Counted from the first letter of the stretch, positions 37,745-49,101 are shown. The stretch is 64,000 nt of DNA from Thiobacillus sp. 0-1251 (GCA_001899305.1 MKWL01000011.1:124001-188000), one strand, 5' to 3'. Program-made: numbers and translations. Notes: generated by a model not told the origin, from the sequence alone.

Positions 37745-38427
37745 TCCCGGTCCCGCTGGGCCCGGTCAGCCCGGAAGCCTGCCTGCCACCCGACACCCTC
37801 GCGGTCGCGCGCCGGCTCGACCACTTCGTCGTCGAGCGCGCCAAGACCGCGCGCGCGCACCTGAAGGCGATGGGCCATCCGCAGCCGCTGCAGTCGCTGA
37901 ACCTCGAAGAGCTCAACGAACACACCCCGCATGCCGCCATTGCCTCGCTGTTGGCGCCACTCAGGGCCGGACACGATGTCGGCCTGCTGTCCGAGGCAGG
38001 CTGCCCGGCGGTCGCTGATCCCGGCGCGGCGCTGGTCATGGCTGCGCATCGCGCGAACATTCCTGTGGTGCCGCTGATCGGTCCGTCGTCGATCCTGCTG
38101 GCGCTGATGGCCTCGGGCCTGGGCGGGCAACGCTTCGCCTTCCACGGCTACCTGCCCGCCAAGGAACCCGAGCGCAGCCAGGCCATCCGCGAACTGGAAA
38201 AAACCGCGCGCCGCGACAAGGCGACCCAACTCTTCATCGAAACGCCCTACCGCAGCTCGGCCCTGCTGGACGCCTTGGCCACCACCCTGTCGCCCGACAC
38301 CCTGGTCAGCATCGGCGCGGATCTCAGCCTGCCGAGCCAGTTGATCCAGACGCGTAGCGCCAAGGACTGGCGCGACAAGACCGATGCGGTCAAGGATCGT
38401 CTGGTCGTATTCGGGGTCGCTGCCTAG
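37720..38427 (+). CDS. SAM-dependent methyltransferase, RsmI-like (tetrapyrrole-methylase fold)
   Basis: 235 residues: GTLYLIPVPLG at the start, HDVGLLSEAGCPAVADPGAALV, PLIGPSSILLALMASGLGGQRFAFHGYLP, and FIETPYRS. These are RsmI landmarks, but the early catalytic-site sequence differs (VVERAKTARAHLKAMG), and it is shorter than RsmI (about 280). It is probably the paralogous group often found with maf, of unknown substrate, rather than RsmI itself. It overlaps maf by 25 nt. Confidence 0.82.
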   Translation: MPAGTLYLIPVPLGPVSPEACLPPDTLAVARRLDHFVVERAKTARAHLKAMGHPQPLQSLNLEELNEHTPHAAIASLLAPLRAGHDVGLLSEAGCPAVADPGAALVMAAHRANIPVVPLIGPSSILLALMASGLGGQRFAFHGYLPAKEPERSQAIRELEKTARRDKATQLFIETPYRSSALLDALATTLSPDTLVSIGADLSLPSQLIQTRSAKDWRDKTDAVKDRLVVFGVAA

Positions 38428-38438
38428 AACGCAGGCAA

Positions 38439-38648
38439 TCAGAATGTCAGCGTATCGAGCCTGAGCGTGACGACGTCACCCACCTCGGTTTGCGCCTGCA
38501 ACCATTCGGCGCCATCGCGGGTGTACACGTCAAGCGGCAGCAACTGCTGCGCAATACCGTCCACCGTCACCTCAAGCCACTGCTTCGTGAGTGCGGCGAA
38601 CTCCAGGCGTTCGTGCTGCGCGCAGGCGATCGGCCGGTAATCGCTCAA
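38439..38648 (-). CDS. rof: Rho-binding antiterminator (Rof)-like protein
   Basis: 69 residues: YRPIACAQHERLEFAALTKQWLEVTV matches the start of E. coli Rof (Y-PI-C---D-LE-A), followed by a small beta barrel ending TLRLDTLTF. Rof binds Rho and inhibits termination. It overlaps the S49 peptidase stop by 4 nt, so it is read as the downstream, coupled gene. Confidence 0.7.
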   Translation of the reverse strand: MSDYRPIACAQHERLEFAALTKQWLEVTVDGIAQQLLPLDVYTRDGAEWLQAQTEVGDVVTLRLDTLTF

Positions 38649-39595
38649 CGCAGCGTGACACCCGCTTTTTCGAACGGCGTCAGCGCCTTCGCCATCGATG
38701 CCCCCAGGCGTCCGGCAAGGCGTTCTGCCAGACCTTCATGCTGGGTGAAGTCGACAATGTCCTTGGCCTTGATGACGTCGCGCGCAACCGATTCGACATT
38801 GCCCAGGCCGTCGGCCAGGCCCAACTGGATGCTCTTCTCGCCGCTCCACACCAGGCCGCTGAACATCTCGGGCGTTTCCTTCAGGCGCTTGCCGCGGCCT
38901 TCGCGAACCACGCTGATGAACTGGCCGTGGATCTCCTCCAGCATCTGTTTGGCATAGGCCTCCTGCTTGGGATCGACCGGTGAGAAGGGATCGAGGAAAC
39001 CCTTGTTTTCGCCTGCGGTCAGCAGGCGGCGCTCGACACCGAGTTTCTGCATGGTCTGGGTGAAGCCGAAGCCGTCCATCAGTACGCCAATGGAGCCGAC
39101 GATGCTGGCCTTGTCGACGAAAATCTTGTCGGCCCCGACGGCGACGTAATAGCCGCCCGAGGCGCAGATGTCGTCCACCACGACATACAGGGGAATGTCC
39201 GGATGCAGGCCACGCAGGCGCTTGATCTCGTCGTGGATCTGGCCGGCCTGGACCGGGCTGCCGCCGGGGCTGTTGATACGCAGGATCACACCCTTGGTTT
39301 TCTTGTCGTCGAACGCGCTCTGCAGACTGGCGATCACGGTATCGGCACTGGCCTTGTCGGATGCGATCTCGCCCTGCAGATCGACCAGCGCGGTGTGTTC
39401 CTTGATCGACACGCCGTCCGATCCGAACCAGCCCGCCGCGAGAAACAGTATGATGAATAGATACAGGAAGCCCAGCGTCTTGAACAGGATGCTCCAGTGG
39501 CGGCTGCGGCGCTGTTCCTGGATGGCCGACAGCGCCAATTTTTCCAGGACGCCACGTTCCCAGTTTGCCGGGGCGGATTTTTCTGGTTCGCTCAT
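38645..39595 (-). CDS. S49 family signal-peptide peptidase (SppA-like), membrane-anchored
   Basis: 316 residues: one membrane helix at about 38-57, then the ClpP-like fold. ILRINSPGGSPVQAGQI, the serine nucleophile in ICASGGYYVAVGADKI and the region of the catalytic lysine (VDKASIVGSIGV) are visible. It is a short form with one protease domain, which digests signal peptides or membrane proteins on the outer face of the inner membrane. It heads no operon of its own; Rieske, HAD and rluC lie upstream on the same strand. Confidence 0.9.
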   Translation of the reverse strand: MSEPEKSAPANWERGVLEKLALSAIQEQRRSRHWSILFKTLGFLYLFIILFLAAGWFGSDGVSIKEHTALVDLQGEIASDKASADTVIASLQSAFDDKKTKGVILRINSPGGSPVQAGQIHDEIKRLRGLHPDIPLYVVVDDICASGGYYVAVGADKIFVDKASIVGSIGVLMDGFGFTQTMQKLGVERRLLTAGENKGFLDPFSPVDPKQEAYAKQMLEEIHGQFISVVREGRGKRLKETPEMFSGLVWSGEKSIQLGLADGLGNVESVARDVIKAKDIVDFTQHEGLAERLAGRLGASMAKALTPFEKAGVTLR

Positions 39596-39605
39596 TCTTT
39601 TTCCA

Positions 39606-39956
39606 TCAGGCTGTTTCTAATACATACACATGGCCGTCGCGTTCGACGACCGGGATCGGGATCAGGCCGCGTCCGGCACACCGCCCACCGACGCAGTGCC
39701 CGCTTGCCGGATGGTACAGCGCGCCGTGGGTGGAGCAGATCAAGTATAGCCGCGAGTCGTCGAAGAACTCGCCTTCCTGCCAGTCGAGTTCAACCGGCAC
39801 ATGGCCGCACTGGTTGAGAAAGGCACGTGGCTGGCCGTCATAACGTACCACGAACGCCTGCTGCGGCTGACCGAAACGCATCAGCTCGAAGCGCACGCCA
39901 CGGCCCAGTTCGACGAGATCGCTGGCGGCGCAGATCAGGCGTTCGCGCTCAGCCAT
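39606..39956 (-). CDS. Rieske 2Fe-2S protein (ferredoxin-type)
   Basis: 116 residues with Cys50-x-His52 (CGHVPVEL) and Cys74-x2-His77 (CSTHGALY), the Rieske cluster ligands. No membrane helix or signal peptide, so it is soluble. The Cys-rich turn HCVGGRC after the second pair is typical of this subfamily. The electron partner is unknown. It overlaps the HAD gene by 22 nt and is placed just before the peptidase, a combination common in betaproteobacteria. Confidence 0.9.
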   Translation of the reverse strand: MAERERLICAASDLVELGRGVRFELMRFGQPQQAFVVRYDGQPRAFLNQCGHVPVELDWQEGEFFDDSRLYLICSTHGALYHPASGHCVGGRCAGRGLIPIPVVERDGHVYVLETA

Positions 39957-40591
39957 GCGTGTACCTCGACAAAACTGTCCATCAGTGCGAGCGGCGCGTG
40001 TGGATGCAGGTCGCCCGCCTCGTGTGCGCCATAGGTCACCCCCAGGCTGGCGACGCCGGCATTCGACGCCATCAGGAGATCGTGGCTGGTGTCGCCGATC
40101 ACCAGCGCGCGCGCGGGGTCGGCGCCAAGTTCGTCGAGCAGCTCCAGCACCATGGCCGGGTGCGGCTTGGAGTGCGTCTGGTCGGCGCAGCGGGTGGCAG
40201 CGAACCAGTGCCCCAGGCCGCTGGCGTCGAGCGCACGGTTCAGGCCGAGCCGGCTCTTGCCGGTGGCCACCGCGAGCGTAAAGCCGCTGTCATGCAGTTC
40301 GCGGATCCCGCTTGCCACCCCGTCGAACAGCGGCAGGTCGGCGTCGCGGCCGAGGTAATGGTGGCGGTAGCGCTCGACCAGGCGCGGATAATCGTCCGCC
40401 GGCAGATCCGGCAGCAGGGTCTGCAGCGCCTGGATCAACCCGAGGCCGATGATCTGGCGCGATGCGCGATCGCTCGGTGCGGCCAAACCGATATCCTCGC
40501 AGGCACGCTGGATCGAGTCGACGATCACCCCGGCGGAATCCATCAGGGTGCCGTCCCAGTCAAAAATCAACAAATCAAACTGCTTGGGCAT
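39935..40591 (-). CDS. HAD-superfamily phosphatase (phosphoglycolate phosphatase-like)
   Basis: 218 residues: motif I FDWDGTLMDS, motif II/III LAVATGKSR and the KPHPAMVLELLDELG region, motif IV VIGDTSHDLLMASNAG. The alpha-helical cap matches Gph-like enzymes. Being tied to rluC (17-nt overlap) is common in this class, and the substrate is not certain. Confidence 0.9.
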   Translation of the reverse strand: MPKQFDLLIFDWDGTLMDSAGVIVDSIQRACEDIGLAAPSDRASRQIIGLGLIQALQTLLPDLPADDYPRLVERYRHHYLGRDADLPLFDGVASGIRELHDSGFTLAVATGKSRLGLNRALDASGLGHWFAATRCADQTHSKPHPAMVLELLDELGADPARALVIGDTSHDLLMASNAGVASLGVTYGAHEAGDLHPHAPLALMDSFVEVHAWLSANA

Positions 40592-41543
40592 GCTTCAAGG
40601 TATCCAGAAAAGAAGTCAGATCGGCGGGAAGCGGCGCTTCGACCGTCATGCGCTCGCCAGTGATCGGGTGGTCGAAGACGAGCTTCGCCGCGTGGAGGAA
40701 CATGCGCTTCAGTCCCTGCTTCATCAGGCGCTTGTTGAGCTCGAAATCGCCGTACTTGTCGTCCCCCGCGATCGGAAACCCCAGATGCGAAGTGTGCACG
40801 CGTATCTGATGGGTGCGTCCGGTCTTCAGTTCCGCCTCCAGCAGGGTGAACGCATCGAACTGCTGCAGGCGGCGGAAGATGGTGTGGGCGGTCTGCCCCT
40901 CGTCGCGCACCGTCACTCGTTTCTCGCCCTCGTCGGTGACGCGTTTGTGCAATGGCAGTTTCACATGCTGCACCGGATTCGGCCAGCGTCCCGCGACCAG
41001 CGTCAGGTAGCGCTTCTCGATCCTGCCGTCGCGCATCGCGGCATGCAGGCCGGTGAGCGCACGTCGCTTCAGCGCGATCAGCAGCACGCCCGAGGTCTCG
41101 CGGTCGAGCCGGTGCACCAGCTCCATGTAGCGGCATTCCGGCAGTTCCAGCCGCATCTGCTCGATCACCCCGCGCGAAATGCCGCTGCCGCCGTGCACCG
41201 CCATGCCGGCTGGCTTGTTCAGCGCGATCAGGGCGTCGTCTCGATAGAGAATGTTAGGCACCAGGCGGATTCCGCCGTGCGGCAGGTGGGTGGCGGGGGT
41301 GATGACCGGCGTGGCCACGCGCACCGGCGGAATGCGCACCTCGTCGCCCAGCTTCAGGCGGTAGCCGACGTCGACCCGGCCGCCGTTGATACGCACCTCG
41401 CCGCCCCGCACCAGCTTGTAAATGCGACTTTTCGGCACGCCTTTCAGGCGCGCCATCAGAAAGTTGTCCAGCCGCTGGCTGTCCGCGCTGTCGTCGATCT
41501 TCAACCGCCTGACCGAATCTTTCTCTAAGTCCTTCATTTTCAT
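40575..41543 (-). CDS. rluC: 23S rRNA pseudouridine synthase RluC
   Basis: About 322 residues from the ATG at 41543: an S4 RNA-binding domain (QRLDNFLMARLKGVPKSRIYKLVRGGEVRING), then the RluA-fold core with the catalytic Asp in HRLDRETSGVLL, and GRTHQIRVHTSHLGFPI near the end. It modifies U955, U2504 and U2580 in 23S rRNA in E. coli. It is divergent from rne, a pairing conserved across proteobacteria. An in-frame start at 41594 is possible but unsupported. Confidence 0.94.
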   Translation of the reverse strand: MKMKDLEKDSVRRLKIDDSADSQRLDNFLMARLKGVPKSRIYKLVRGGEVRINGGRVDVGYRLKLGDEVRIPPVRVATPVITPATHLPHGGIRLVPNILYRDDALIALNKPAGMAVHGGSGISRGVIEQMRLELPECRYMELVHRLDRETSGVLLIALKRRALTGLHAAMRDGRIEKRYLTLVAGRWPNPVQHVKLPLHKRVTDEGEKRVTVRDEGQTAHTIFRRLQQFDAFTLLEAELKTGRTHQIRVHTSHLGFPIAGDDKYGDFELNKRLMKQGLKRMFLHAAKLVFDHPITGERMTVEAPLPADLTSFLDTLKHAQAV

Positions 41544-41960
41544 ATACACTACCGCCGGTTCAGGCCAAGTTTTGCCTGTCCAATTGCCCGGCATCCATGC
41601 CGGAGATTTTAGAGATCACGCCGGTTAAAACGCTCACCGGCCGCCGCCAGCCCGGCCCGTCTGGATTCCTGCCGCCCAGCCAACCTCACGTTGGCGCGAG
41701 CAGTCGAAGCCACCCGCCCCGCGCAATCGGCAAAGCAGCGATGTTATCAATGACGCGACAAGAAGCATACGAAATCAGCATTCACGCTCGGCTCCGTGCC
41801 AGCGGGAATCGGAAAGACCGCCCCGGCCATGCCGGCGACCCTCTCCAGGAACAGGACACCTCACCCATGCCATTTCACTCAATCCAACCCGTGATCGCAT
41901 GAGCCGCCCGCTTTAGGCGGCAGTCTGGCCTGTCCCGTATGCACGCGCGCGGGAGTAAAT
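41544..41960 (+). promoter_or_regulatory. Divergent rluC/rne control region with probable rne leader
   Basis: 417 nt without a convincing gene. In relatives rne has a long structured 5' leader through which RNase E controls its own message. Here GC-rich and AT-rich patches alternate, and CGCCGGCCG-type dyads occur around 41620-41650. No base-by-base leader structure could be verified. Confidence 0.45.
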
Positions 41961-44552
41961 ATGAAGCGCATGCTTTTCAACGCAACCCAGGCGGAAGAAC
42001 TCCGGGTTGCCATCGTCGACGGACAGAAGCTAGTCGACCTTGACATCGAGTCCGCCAGCAAGGAACAACGCAAGGGCAACATCTACAAGGGTGTCATCAC
42101 CCGCGTCGAGCCCAGCCTGGAAGCCGCATTCGTCGATTACGGCTGCGAGCGCCACGGTTTCCTGCCGTTCAAGGAAATCTCCCGCGCCTGCCTGCCCAAC
42201 GGCGGTCGTGTCCCCGAGAACCTGAAGGAAGGCCAGGAACTGCTGGTCCAGGTGGAGAAGGACGAACGCGGCAACAAGGGCGCCGCCCTCACCACCTACG
42301 TCTCGCTGGCCGGCCGCTACGTCGTGCTGATGCCGACCAACCCGCGCGGCGGTGGCGTGTCGCGCCGCATCGAAGGCGAAGAGCGCAACGAACTGCGCGA
42401 CACCCTGGCGCAACTCGACATCCCCGAAGGCATGAGCCTGATCGCCCGCACCGCCGGCATCGGCCGCAGCGCCGAAGAATTCCAGTGGGATCTGAACTAT
42501 TTGCTGAGCCTGTGGAAAGCCATCGACGGCGCCTCCACCTCGCAGCCTGGCGCCTTTCTGATCTATCAGGAAGGCAGCCTCGTGATCCGCGCCATCCGCG
42601 ACTACTTCTCGGCCGACATCGGCGAAATCCTGATCGACACCGAAGACATCTACGAACAGGCGCAGCAGTTCATGGCGCACGTGATGCCGACCAACGTCAA
42701 CAAGGTCAAGCTCTATCGCGACGACGTGCCGCTGTTCTCGCGCTTCCAGATCGAGCACCAGATCGAATCGGCGTTCTCGCGTCAGGTCAACCTGCCGTCC
42801 GGCGGCGCCATCGTGATCGACCACACCGAAGCGCTGGTGTCGGTCGACGTCAACTCGGCGCGCGCCACCAAGGGCAGCGATGTCGAGCAGACCGCCTACA
42901 ACACCAACCTCGAAGCGGCGGACGAAATCGCCCGCCAGATGCGACTGCGCGACCTCGGCGGCCTGATCGTGATCGATTTCATCGACATGGAAAACCCCAA
43001 GCATCAGCGCGAGGTCGAGAACCGCCTGCGCGATGCCCTGCATCACGACCGCGCCCGCGTGCAGACCGGCAAGATCTCGCGCTTCGGCCTGCTCGAAATG
43101 TCGCGCCAGCGGCTGCAACCCTCGCTCGGCGAGACCAGCTACACGCCCTGTCCGCGCTGCCACGGCACCGGCCACATCCGCGGCACCGAATCGTCGGCAC
43201 TGCACATCCTGCGCATCCTGCAGGAAGAGGCCATGAAAGAGAACACCGGCGCCGTACACGTGCAGCTGCCGGTCGACGTCGCCACCTTCCTGTTGAACGA
43301 GAAGCGCGTCGACATCCATACCGTCGAATCGCGTCTCAAGGTCAATGTGGTGTTGATCCCCAACATCCATATGGAGACCCCGCACTACACCATCACCCGC
43401 CTGCGTCATGACGAACTGAACCTGACTGGCTCGGCCGAGCCCAGCTACAAGATGGCGGTCGTGCCGGAAACCGAATCGGTCTACCAGACCGCCCAGGCTG
43501 CCGCGCCCGCACGCCAGGAAGCCGCCGTCAAATCCATCGCACCGCCGCAACCGGCCCCCGCAGCACGCCCAGTGGTGCCAGCCGCGCCGCCAGCAGCCCA
43601 GGGGGGCCTGTTCGAACGCATCTTCGGCTGGTTCAAGAAACGGGCTGAAGAACCTGCTGCAGCCGAAACCGCCCCCGCGGCCGAACCGGTTCCCGCCATC
43701 GCGCGCAGCGAACGCCCGAGCGAGCGCCGGGGCGAGCGCGAGCGCAAACCCGGCCAGCGCCGCGGCCGCGGCGAAGGACGGGGCGAGCCTCGCAACGGCG
43801 AAACCCGCCAGCAGGAGCCGCGCCAGAGCGAAGGCCGTGAGGCTCGCGAGCCCCGGGAAGCCCGCGGCAACGAGCAACCCAAACAGCCGCGTCCGCCGCG
43901 CCAGCCGAAGCCGCGCCCCGAAGCCGAAGCCGCACCGCGCGCAGTGGAAACGGCCGAGGCGCCACGTGAAGCCGGCACCGAGGAAAAACGCGAGCCGCGC
44001 AGCCGCCGCGGACGCGGCAATCGCCGCCCGCGCGATGCCCGTCCGGATACGGCCGAGGCAGGCAGCGCGGCCGCGCCGCACGCCGTCATCGAAACCGCCG
44101 GTTATCGCGCCATCATCGAAATCGCGCGCAAACCCAAGCCAGCACCCGCCCCGGTAGCGGTCGTTGCCCCTGCGCAGCAGGCCCTGCAACTGGAAACCGT
44201 GGCCGTGCCGAGCGTACCTTTGCCCGGTGCGGTCACCGCATCGCCGGCCACCATCCTGGCAGATCTGGCAGCCAGCAAGGCCGATCTGCAACAGGTGGAA
44301 ACCCAGGGAGTTGCCGTCGACACGGCTGAGCGCAGCGAACCGTCTCGCTCACGTCGGCGTCGCCGTCCCGCGGTCAAGGCCGAAGCCGAAGCCGCCAGCC
44401 TGATGCAGGTGGAAACCACGGCGCCCGTGACGAGCGCCACCGAGATGCCGGCACCGGCTGCAACGGCTCCGCACCCCACGCGCCGACGTACCCGTCCGCA
44501 AGTGACGCCGGCCCAGGAACCGCTGGTGCAGGTGGAAACGCAGTCGAATTAA
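41961..44552 (+). CDS. rne: Ribonuclease E
   Basis: 863 residues. The N-terminal catalytic half has an S1 domain (GNIYKGVITRVEPSLEAAFVDYG), the 5' sensor, the DNase I-like core with VDVNSARATKG and IVIDFIDM (catalytic Asp residues), and the zinc-link CPRCHGTGH. From about 520 onward is a disordered Arg/Pro/Ala-rich tail (GERERKPGQRRGRGEG and others) that scaffolds the degradosome. Several VQVETQ-like repeats lie near the end. Confidence 0.97.
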   Translation: MKRMLFNATQAEELRVAIVDGQKLVDLDIESASKEQRKGNIYKGVITRVEPSLEAAFVDYGCERHGFLPFKEISRACLPNGGRVPENLKEGQELLVQVEKDERGNKGAALTTYVSLAGRYVVLMPTNPRGGGVSRRIEGEERNELRDTLAQLDIPEGMSLIARTAGIGRSAEEFQWDLNYLLSLWKAIDGASTSQPGAFLIYQEGSLVIRAIRDYFSADIGEILIDTEDIYEQAQQFMAHVMPTNVNKVKLYRDDVPLFSRFQIEHQIESAFSRQVNLPSGGAIVIDHTEALVSVDVNSARATKGSDVEQTAYNTNLEAADEIARQMRLRDLGGLIVIDFIDMENPKHQREVENRLRDALHHDRARVQTGKISRFGLLEMSRQRLQPSLGETSYTPCPRCHGTGHIRGTESSALHILRILQEEAMKENTGAVHVQLPVDVATFLLNEKRVDIHTVESRLKVNVVLIPNIHMETPHYTITRLRHDELNLTGSAEPSYKMAVVPETESVYQTAQAAAPARQEAAVKSIAPPQPAPAARPVVPAAPPAAQGGLFERIFGWFKKRAEEPAAAETAPAAEPVPAIARSERPSERRGERERKPGQRRGRGEGRGEPRNGETRQQEPRQSEGREAREPREARGNEQPKQPRPPRQPKPRPEAEAAPRAVETAEAPREAGTEEKREPRSRRGRGNRRPRDARPDTAEAGSAAAPHAVIETAGYRAIIEIARKPKPAPAPVAVVAPAQQALQLETVAVPSVPLPGAVTASPATILADLAASKADLQQVETQGVAVDTAERSEPSRSRRRRRPAVKAEAEAASLMQVETTAPVTSATEMPAPAATAPHPTRRRTRPQVTPAQEPLVQVETQSN

Positions 44553-44572
44553 TCGACCGCACCGCCACACAG

Positions 44573-44604
44573 AACATGGGCCGCTTGAAGCGGCCCATGT
44601 TCTT
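44573..44604. terminator. Strong bidirectional terminator after rne
   Basis: AACATGGGCCGC (44573-44584), loop TTGAA, GCGGCCCATGTT (44590-44601): a perfect 12-bp stem with a partial T tract, placed between convergent rne and the cytochrome gene. Confidence 0.85.
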
Positions 44605-44633
44605 GCTGCACCCGAGACAACCGGCAATTCGAC

Positions 44634-45032
44634 TCAACGCGCGCGGCAGACCTCGGAACGGCCCGCCTGTTCGATATAGGCGATCAGATCGGCACGCTCC
44701 TGCCTGTCTTTCACGCCGGCATATCCCATCGTGGTTCCAGGCACGGCCTTCAACGGATCGGCCAGAAAACGATCGAGGGTTTGCCTGTTCCAGACCCAGT
44801 TCGCGCGCTTCATCGCCGCCGAATACTCAAAGCCCGCTACGCTGCCTGCGCGCCGTCCCAGCAAGCCACAATGTTTCGGACCGGTACGGTTGTAAGCGAG
44901 CGCATGGCAGGCAAAGCAGCGCGCATAGATCGCTTCGCCTGCTTTCGGATCACCGGTCAATTCGCCTTTCGCCGCAGCCGCGCCGACGACAACGGCGAGC
45001 ACGGCAGCGGCCGACATAGGCGCCAGCTTCAC
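44634..45032 (-). CDS. Exported class I cytochrome c
   Basis: 132 residues from a GTG at 45032 overlapping the stop of the upstream gene (GTGA). The N-terminal signal peptide is KLAPMSAAAVLAVVVGAAAAKG. One heme site, CFACH (Cys39, Cys42, His43), and a distal Met in TTMGYAG. It resembles mitochondrial-type cytochrome c2 of the periplasm. The coupling with a ferritin-like gene and a sigma factor suggests a shared stress or iron-related redox role. Confidence 0.85.
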   Translation of the reverse strand: MKLAPMSAAAVLAVVVGAAAAKGELTGDPKAGEAIYARCFACHALAYNRTGPKHCGLLGRRAGSVAGFEYSAAMKRANWVWNRQTLDRFLADPLKAVPGTTMGYAGVKDRQERADLIAYIEQAGRSEVCRAR

Positions 45033-45628
45033 GACATGAACGCAGCAGGCACCGGCGCGTCGCCCAGCGCGTTGCGCAGGATCGCCCAATGCATGGCCTC
45101 GTCGCCCAGGATACTGGCTGCGGCCTTGGCCAGATCGCGATTCTCGAAGACCGGTACCGCGCCTAGATAGGCACTGACTGCGCCCTTTTCGAGCATGGCG
45201 GCAAAACGCAATACATCGGACTGGGTTTTCAAAGTCTCCACCGGGAAGGTGTACTTCTCTTTTGCCGACACGGGCTGGCCGCCCAGCTTGATGATGGTTT
45301 TTGTGAGCACGTCGGCATGCTCCTTGTGATGCCCCTGGAACGTCACGGCCAGGTTGAGTACGGGCTTCTGCAGCAGGCCGCTTTCCGCCCCTACCTGGTA
45401 TGCGGCGATGGCCTCGAGCTCTGCGCCCAATGCGCTGTTCAGCACGTTCACATCGGAGCCGGCAGGCCGGTTCCCTTTTGCCAGCACATCCCGGCCGGCC
45501 AGCAACGCGACCGCCGCACCGGAGAGCACAAGCCCAGATTTCCCGAGGAAGGAACGGCGTGTTTCCAGGTTCGGCGCGTCAGAGGCGAGGGAGAGTGAAG
45601 CATCCGGGGATTGAATGCGTGAAGACAT
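45029..45628 (-). CDS. Tat-exported ferritin-like domain protein
   Basis: 199 residues from the ATG at 45628, with AAAAGGA upstream. Tat signal ETRRSFLGKSG (Arg24-Arg25), then a hydrophobic stretch. The mature part is a four-helix ferritin-like domain: LGAELEAIAAYQVGAESGLL, FQGHHKEHADVL and LEKGAVSAYLGAV, with Glu/His ligands spaced for a di-iron site. Tat export fits a cofactor inserted before export. Lies between an ECF sigma factor and a cytochrome c. Confidence 0.82.
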   Translation of the reverse strand: MSSRIQSPDASLSLASDAPNLETRRSFLGKSGLVLSGAAVALLAGRDVLAKGNRPAGSDVNVLNSALGAELEAIAAYQVGAESGLLQKPVLNLAVTFQGHHKEHADVLTKTIIKLGGQPVSAKEKYTFPVETLKTQSDVLRFAAMLEKGAVSAYLGAVPVFENRDLAKAAASILGDEAMHWAILRNALGDAPVPAAFMS

Positions 45629-45715
45629 GGTGTTTTTCCTTTTCAAAAGTGCTGCGAACAAACCTGCATGCCCAGCCGCGGCCCAGCTGCGCCGTGTGCC
45701 GGACAGCTAGGCGAA

Positions 45716-46432
45716 TCAAATACCAGGGGATGAATTGCCGAGCTGGCGCAACACGCCAGCGACGATGCGATCGCAACGATCGCCGGCAAACGAGAATGCC
45801 TCGCTCAGGCTGAAGTCGATTTCGCGTGCCAGGGCTTCACGCAACAAGCCTTTCGCCCGGAAATAGCGCGTGCGTACTGTGGCTTCTGGAATATCCAGGC
45901 AAATCGCCGTCTCGGTCACTGACATTTCCTCGATTGCACGCATGACGAATACCGTGCGGAAGGCATCCGGCAGCCGGCTGATCTTGTCCTCGATCAACCG
46001 CCGGGTTTCCGCGCGCAAGGCGGCACGTTCAGGTTGCTCAGGCGTGTGTTCATTCATCTCGGCTCCCTGCGCCATCCCCCCGGTCTCGCGGAAATCCGCC
46101 GGATCAGCAACCAGGTCGATCACCTTGGCGCTGCGGTTGAGCTTGCGTGCGCGCCGGATCGACACATTGACCGCAATACGGATCAGCCAGGTCGACAATT
46201 TCGCATCGCCGCGGAAATGATCCATTGCGTGATAGGCCAGCACATAGGCCTCCTGAACGGCATCCTCGGCTTCGGCATCGTCTTTCAGGATGCTGCGTGC
46301 GGTACGGTAGAGCGTCTGGTTGTAGCGGCGCATCAGGCACTGAAGCGCAAGCCTGTCTCCCGATGCAATGCGTCCCGCCAATTCGGCGTCCGTCAAATCC
46401 TTGATGGGTACTTGCGGCACAGGCTGCTGCAT
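45716..46432 (-). CDS. ECF-subfamily RNA polymerase sigma factor
   Basis: 238 residues: region 2 (MRRYNQTLYRTARSILKDDAEAEDAVQEAYVLAYHAMDHFRGDAKLSTWL is the span, about 35-85) and region 4 (LPDAFRTVFVMRAIEEMSVTETA, IPEATVRTRYFRAKGLLREAL). It has a short C-terminal extension with a single Cys. No zinc anti-sigma factor is next to it. The downstream ferritin-like and cytochrome genes, 87 nt away, are likely targets. Confidence 0.9.
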   Translation of the reverse strand: MQQPVPQVPIKDLTDAELAGRIASGDRLALQCLMRRYNQTLYRTARSILKDDAEAEDAVQEAYVLAYHAMDHFRGDAKLSTWLIRIAVNVSIRRARKLNRSAKVIDLVADPADFRETGGMAQGAEMNEHTPEQPERAALRAETRRLIEDKISRLPDAFRTVFVMRAIEEMSVTETAICLDIPEATVRTRYFRAKGLLREALAREIDFSLSEAFSFAGDRCDRIVAGVLRQLGNSSPGI

Positions 46433-46586
46433 GAATGTCTCCTGATGTGCGATTTGCTGTCACGCCATTAGATGACAGCACAACACATCCCGTTCCCGCT
46501 GGCGATACCCAGCCTGGAATAACGGTGATCACGGAGAGGAGACAAGCCGGGCAATCAGCAGCCCGGCCTTGCAAGTCGACGAAGCG
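46433..46586. other. Spacer with no recognised feature
   Basis: 154 nt between the phosphatase stop and the sigma factor start, on the minus strand. It must contain the sigma factor promoter, but no clear motif was found. Confidence 0.3.
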
Positions 46587-47073
46587 CTAAACGGATTTTC
46601 GGGTGTTTACGCTTGAAGCTGAGGTGATTTCGCGGATCAGGCCCTGTACCGCATCCGCGATCATGTCGAGGTTTTCCTCGAATCCCTGCGGACCACCGTA
46701 ATACGGATCGACCACATCGAGGTTGGGGTATTTGCGGCTGAACGACAGCAGTCGGCGGATCTTGCCGTGGTGGCGCGCCGGCGCGCGCTTGATCAGCTTG
46801 TCGTAATTGTCGCCATCCATCACCAGGATGTAGTCGAAGCGTTCGAAATCCTCGTCCGCCACCTTGCGCCCGCGCAATTGGCTGATATCGATGCCGCGCT
46901 GGCGAATGGCCTGCTGCGCACGCGGATCGGGTGCCGAGCCGATGTGGTAGGCATGCGTGCCGGCCGAATCCACCTCGACATGCCGGTCCAGACCGGCGTC
47001 CAAGACAGCCTGGCGAAGCATGCCCTCCGCCATCGGAGACCTGCAGATATTGCCCATGCACACCATCAGTACC

Positions 47074-47081
<8 letters not shown>
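46587..47081 (-). CDS. Low-molecular-weight protein tyrosine phosphatase
   Basis: 164 residues from the ATG at 47081: [19 protein letters not shown] is the P-loop (Cys-x4-Asn-x-Cys-Arg-Ser), and [19 protein letters not shown] carries the general-acid Asp. These enzymes dephosphorylate tyrosine or arginine residues in the cytoplasm. It overlaps the end of uvrB by 8 nt, so its expression is tied to uvrB. Confidence 0.92.

Positions 47082-49101
<2,020 letters not shown>

Noticed and set aside
42030-44291. A 753-codon minus-strand frame opposite rne
   Set aside because: Antisense shadow of rne; no domain and no ribosome site.
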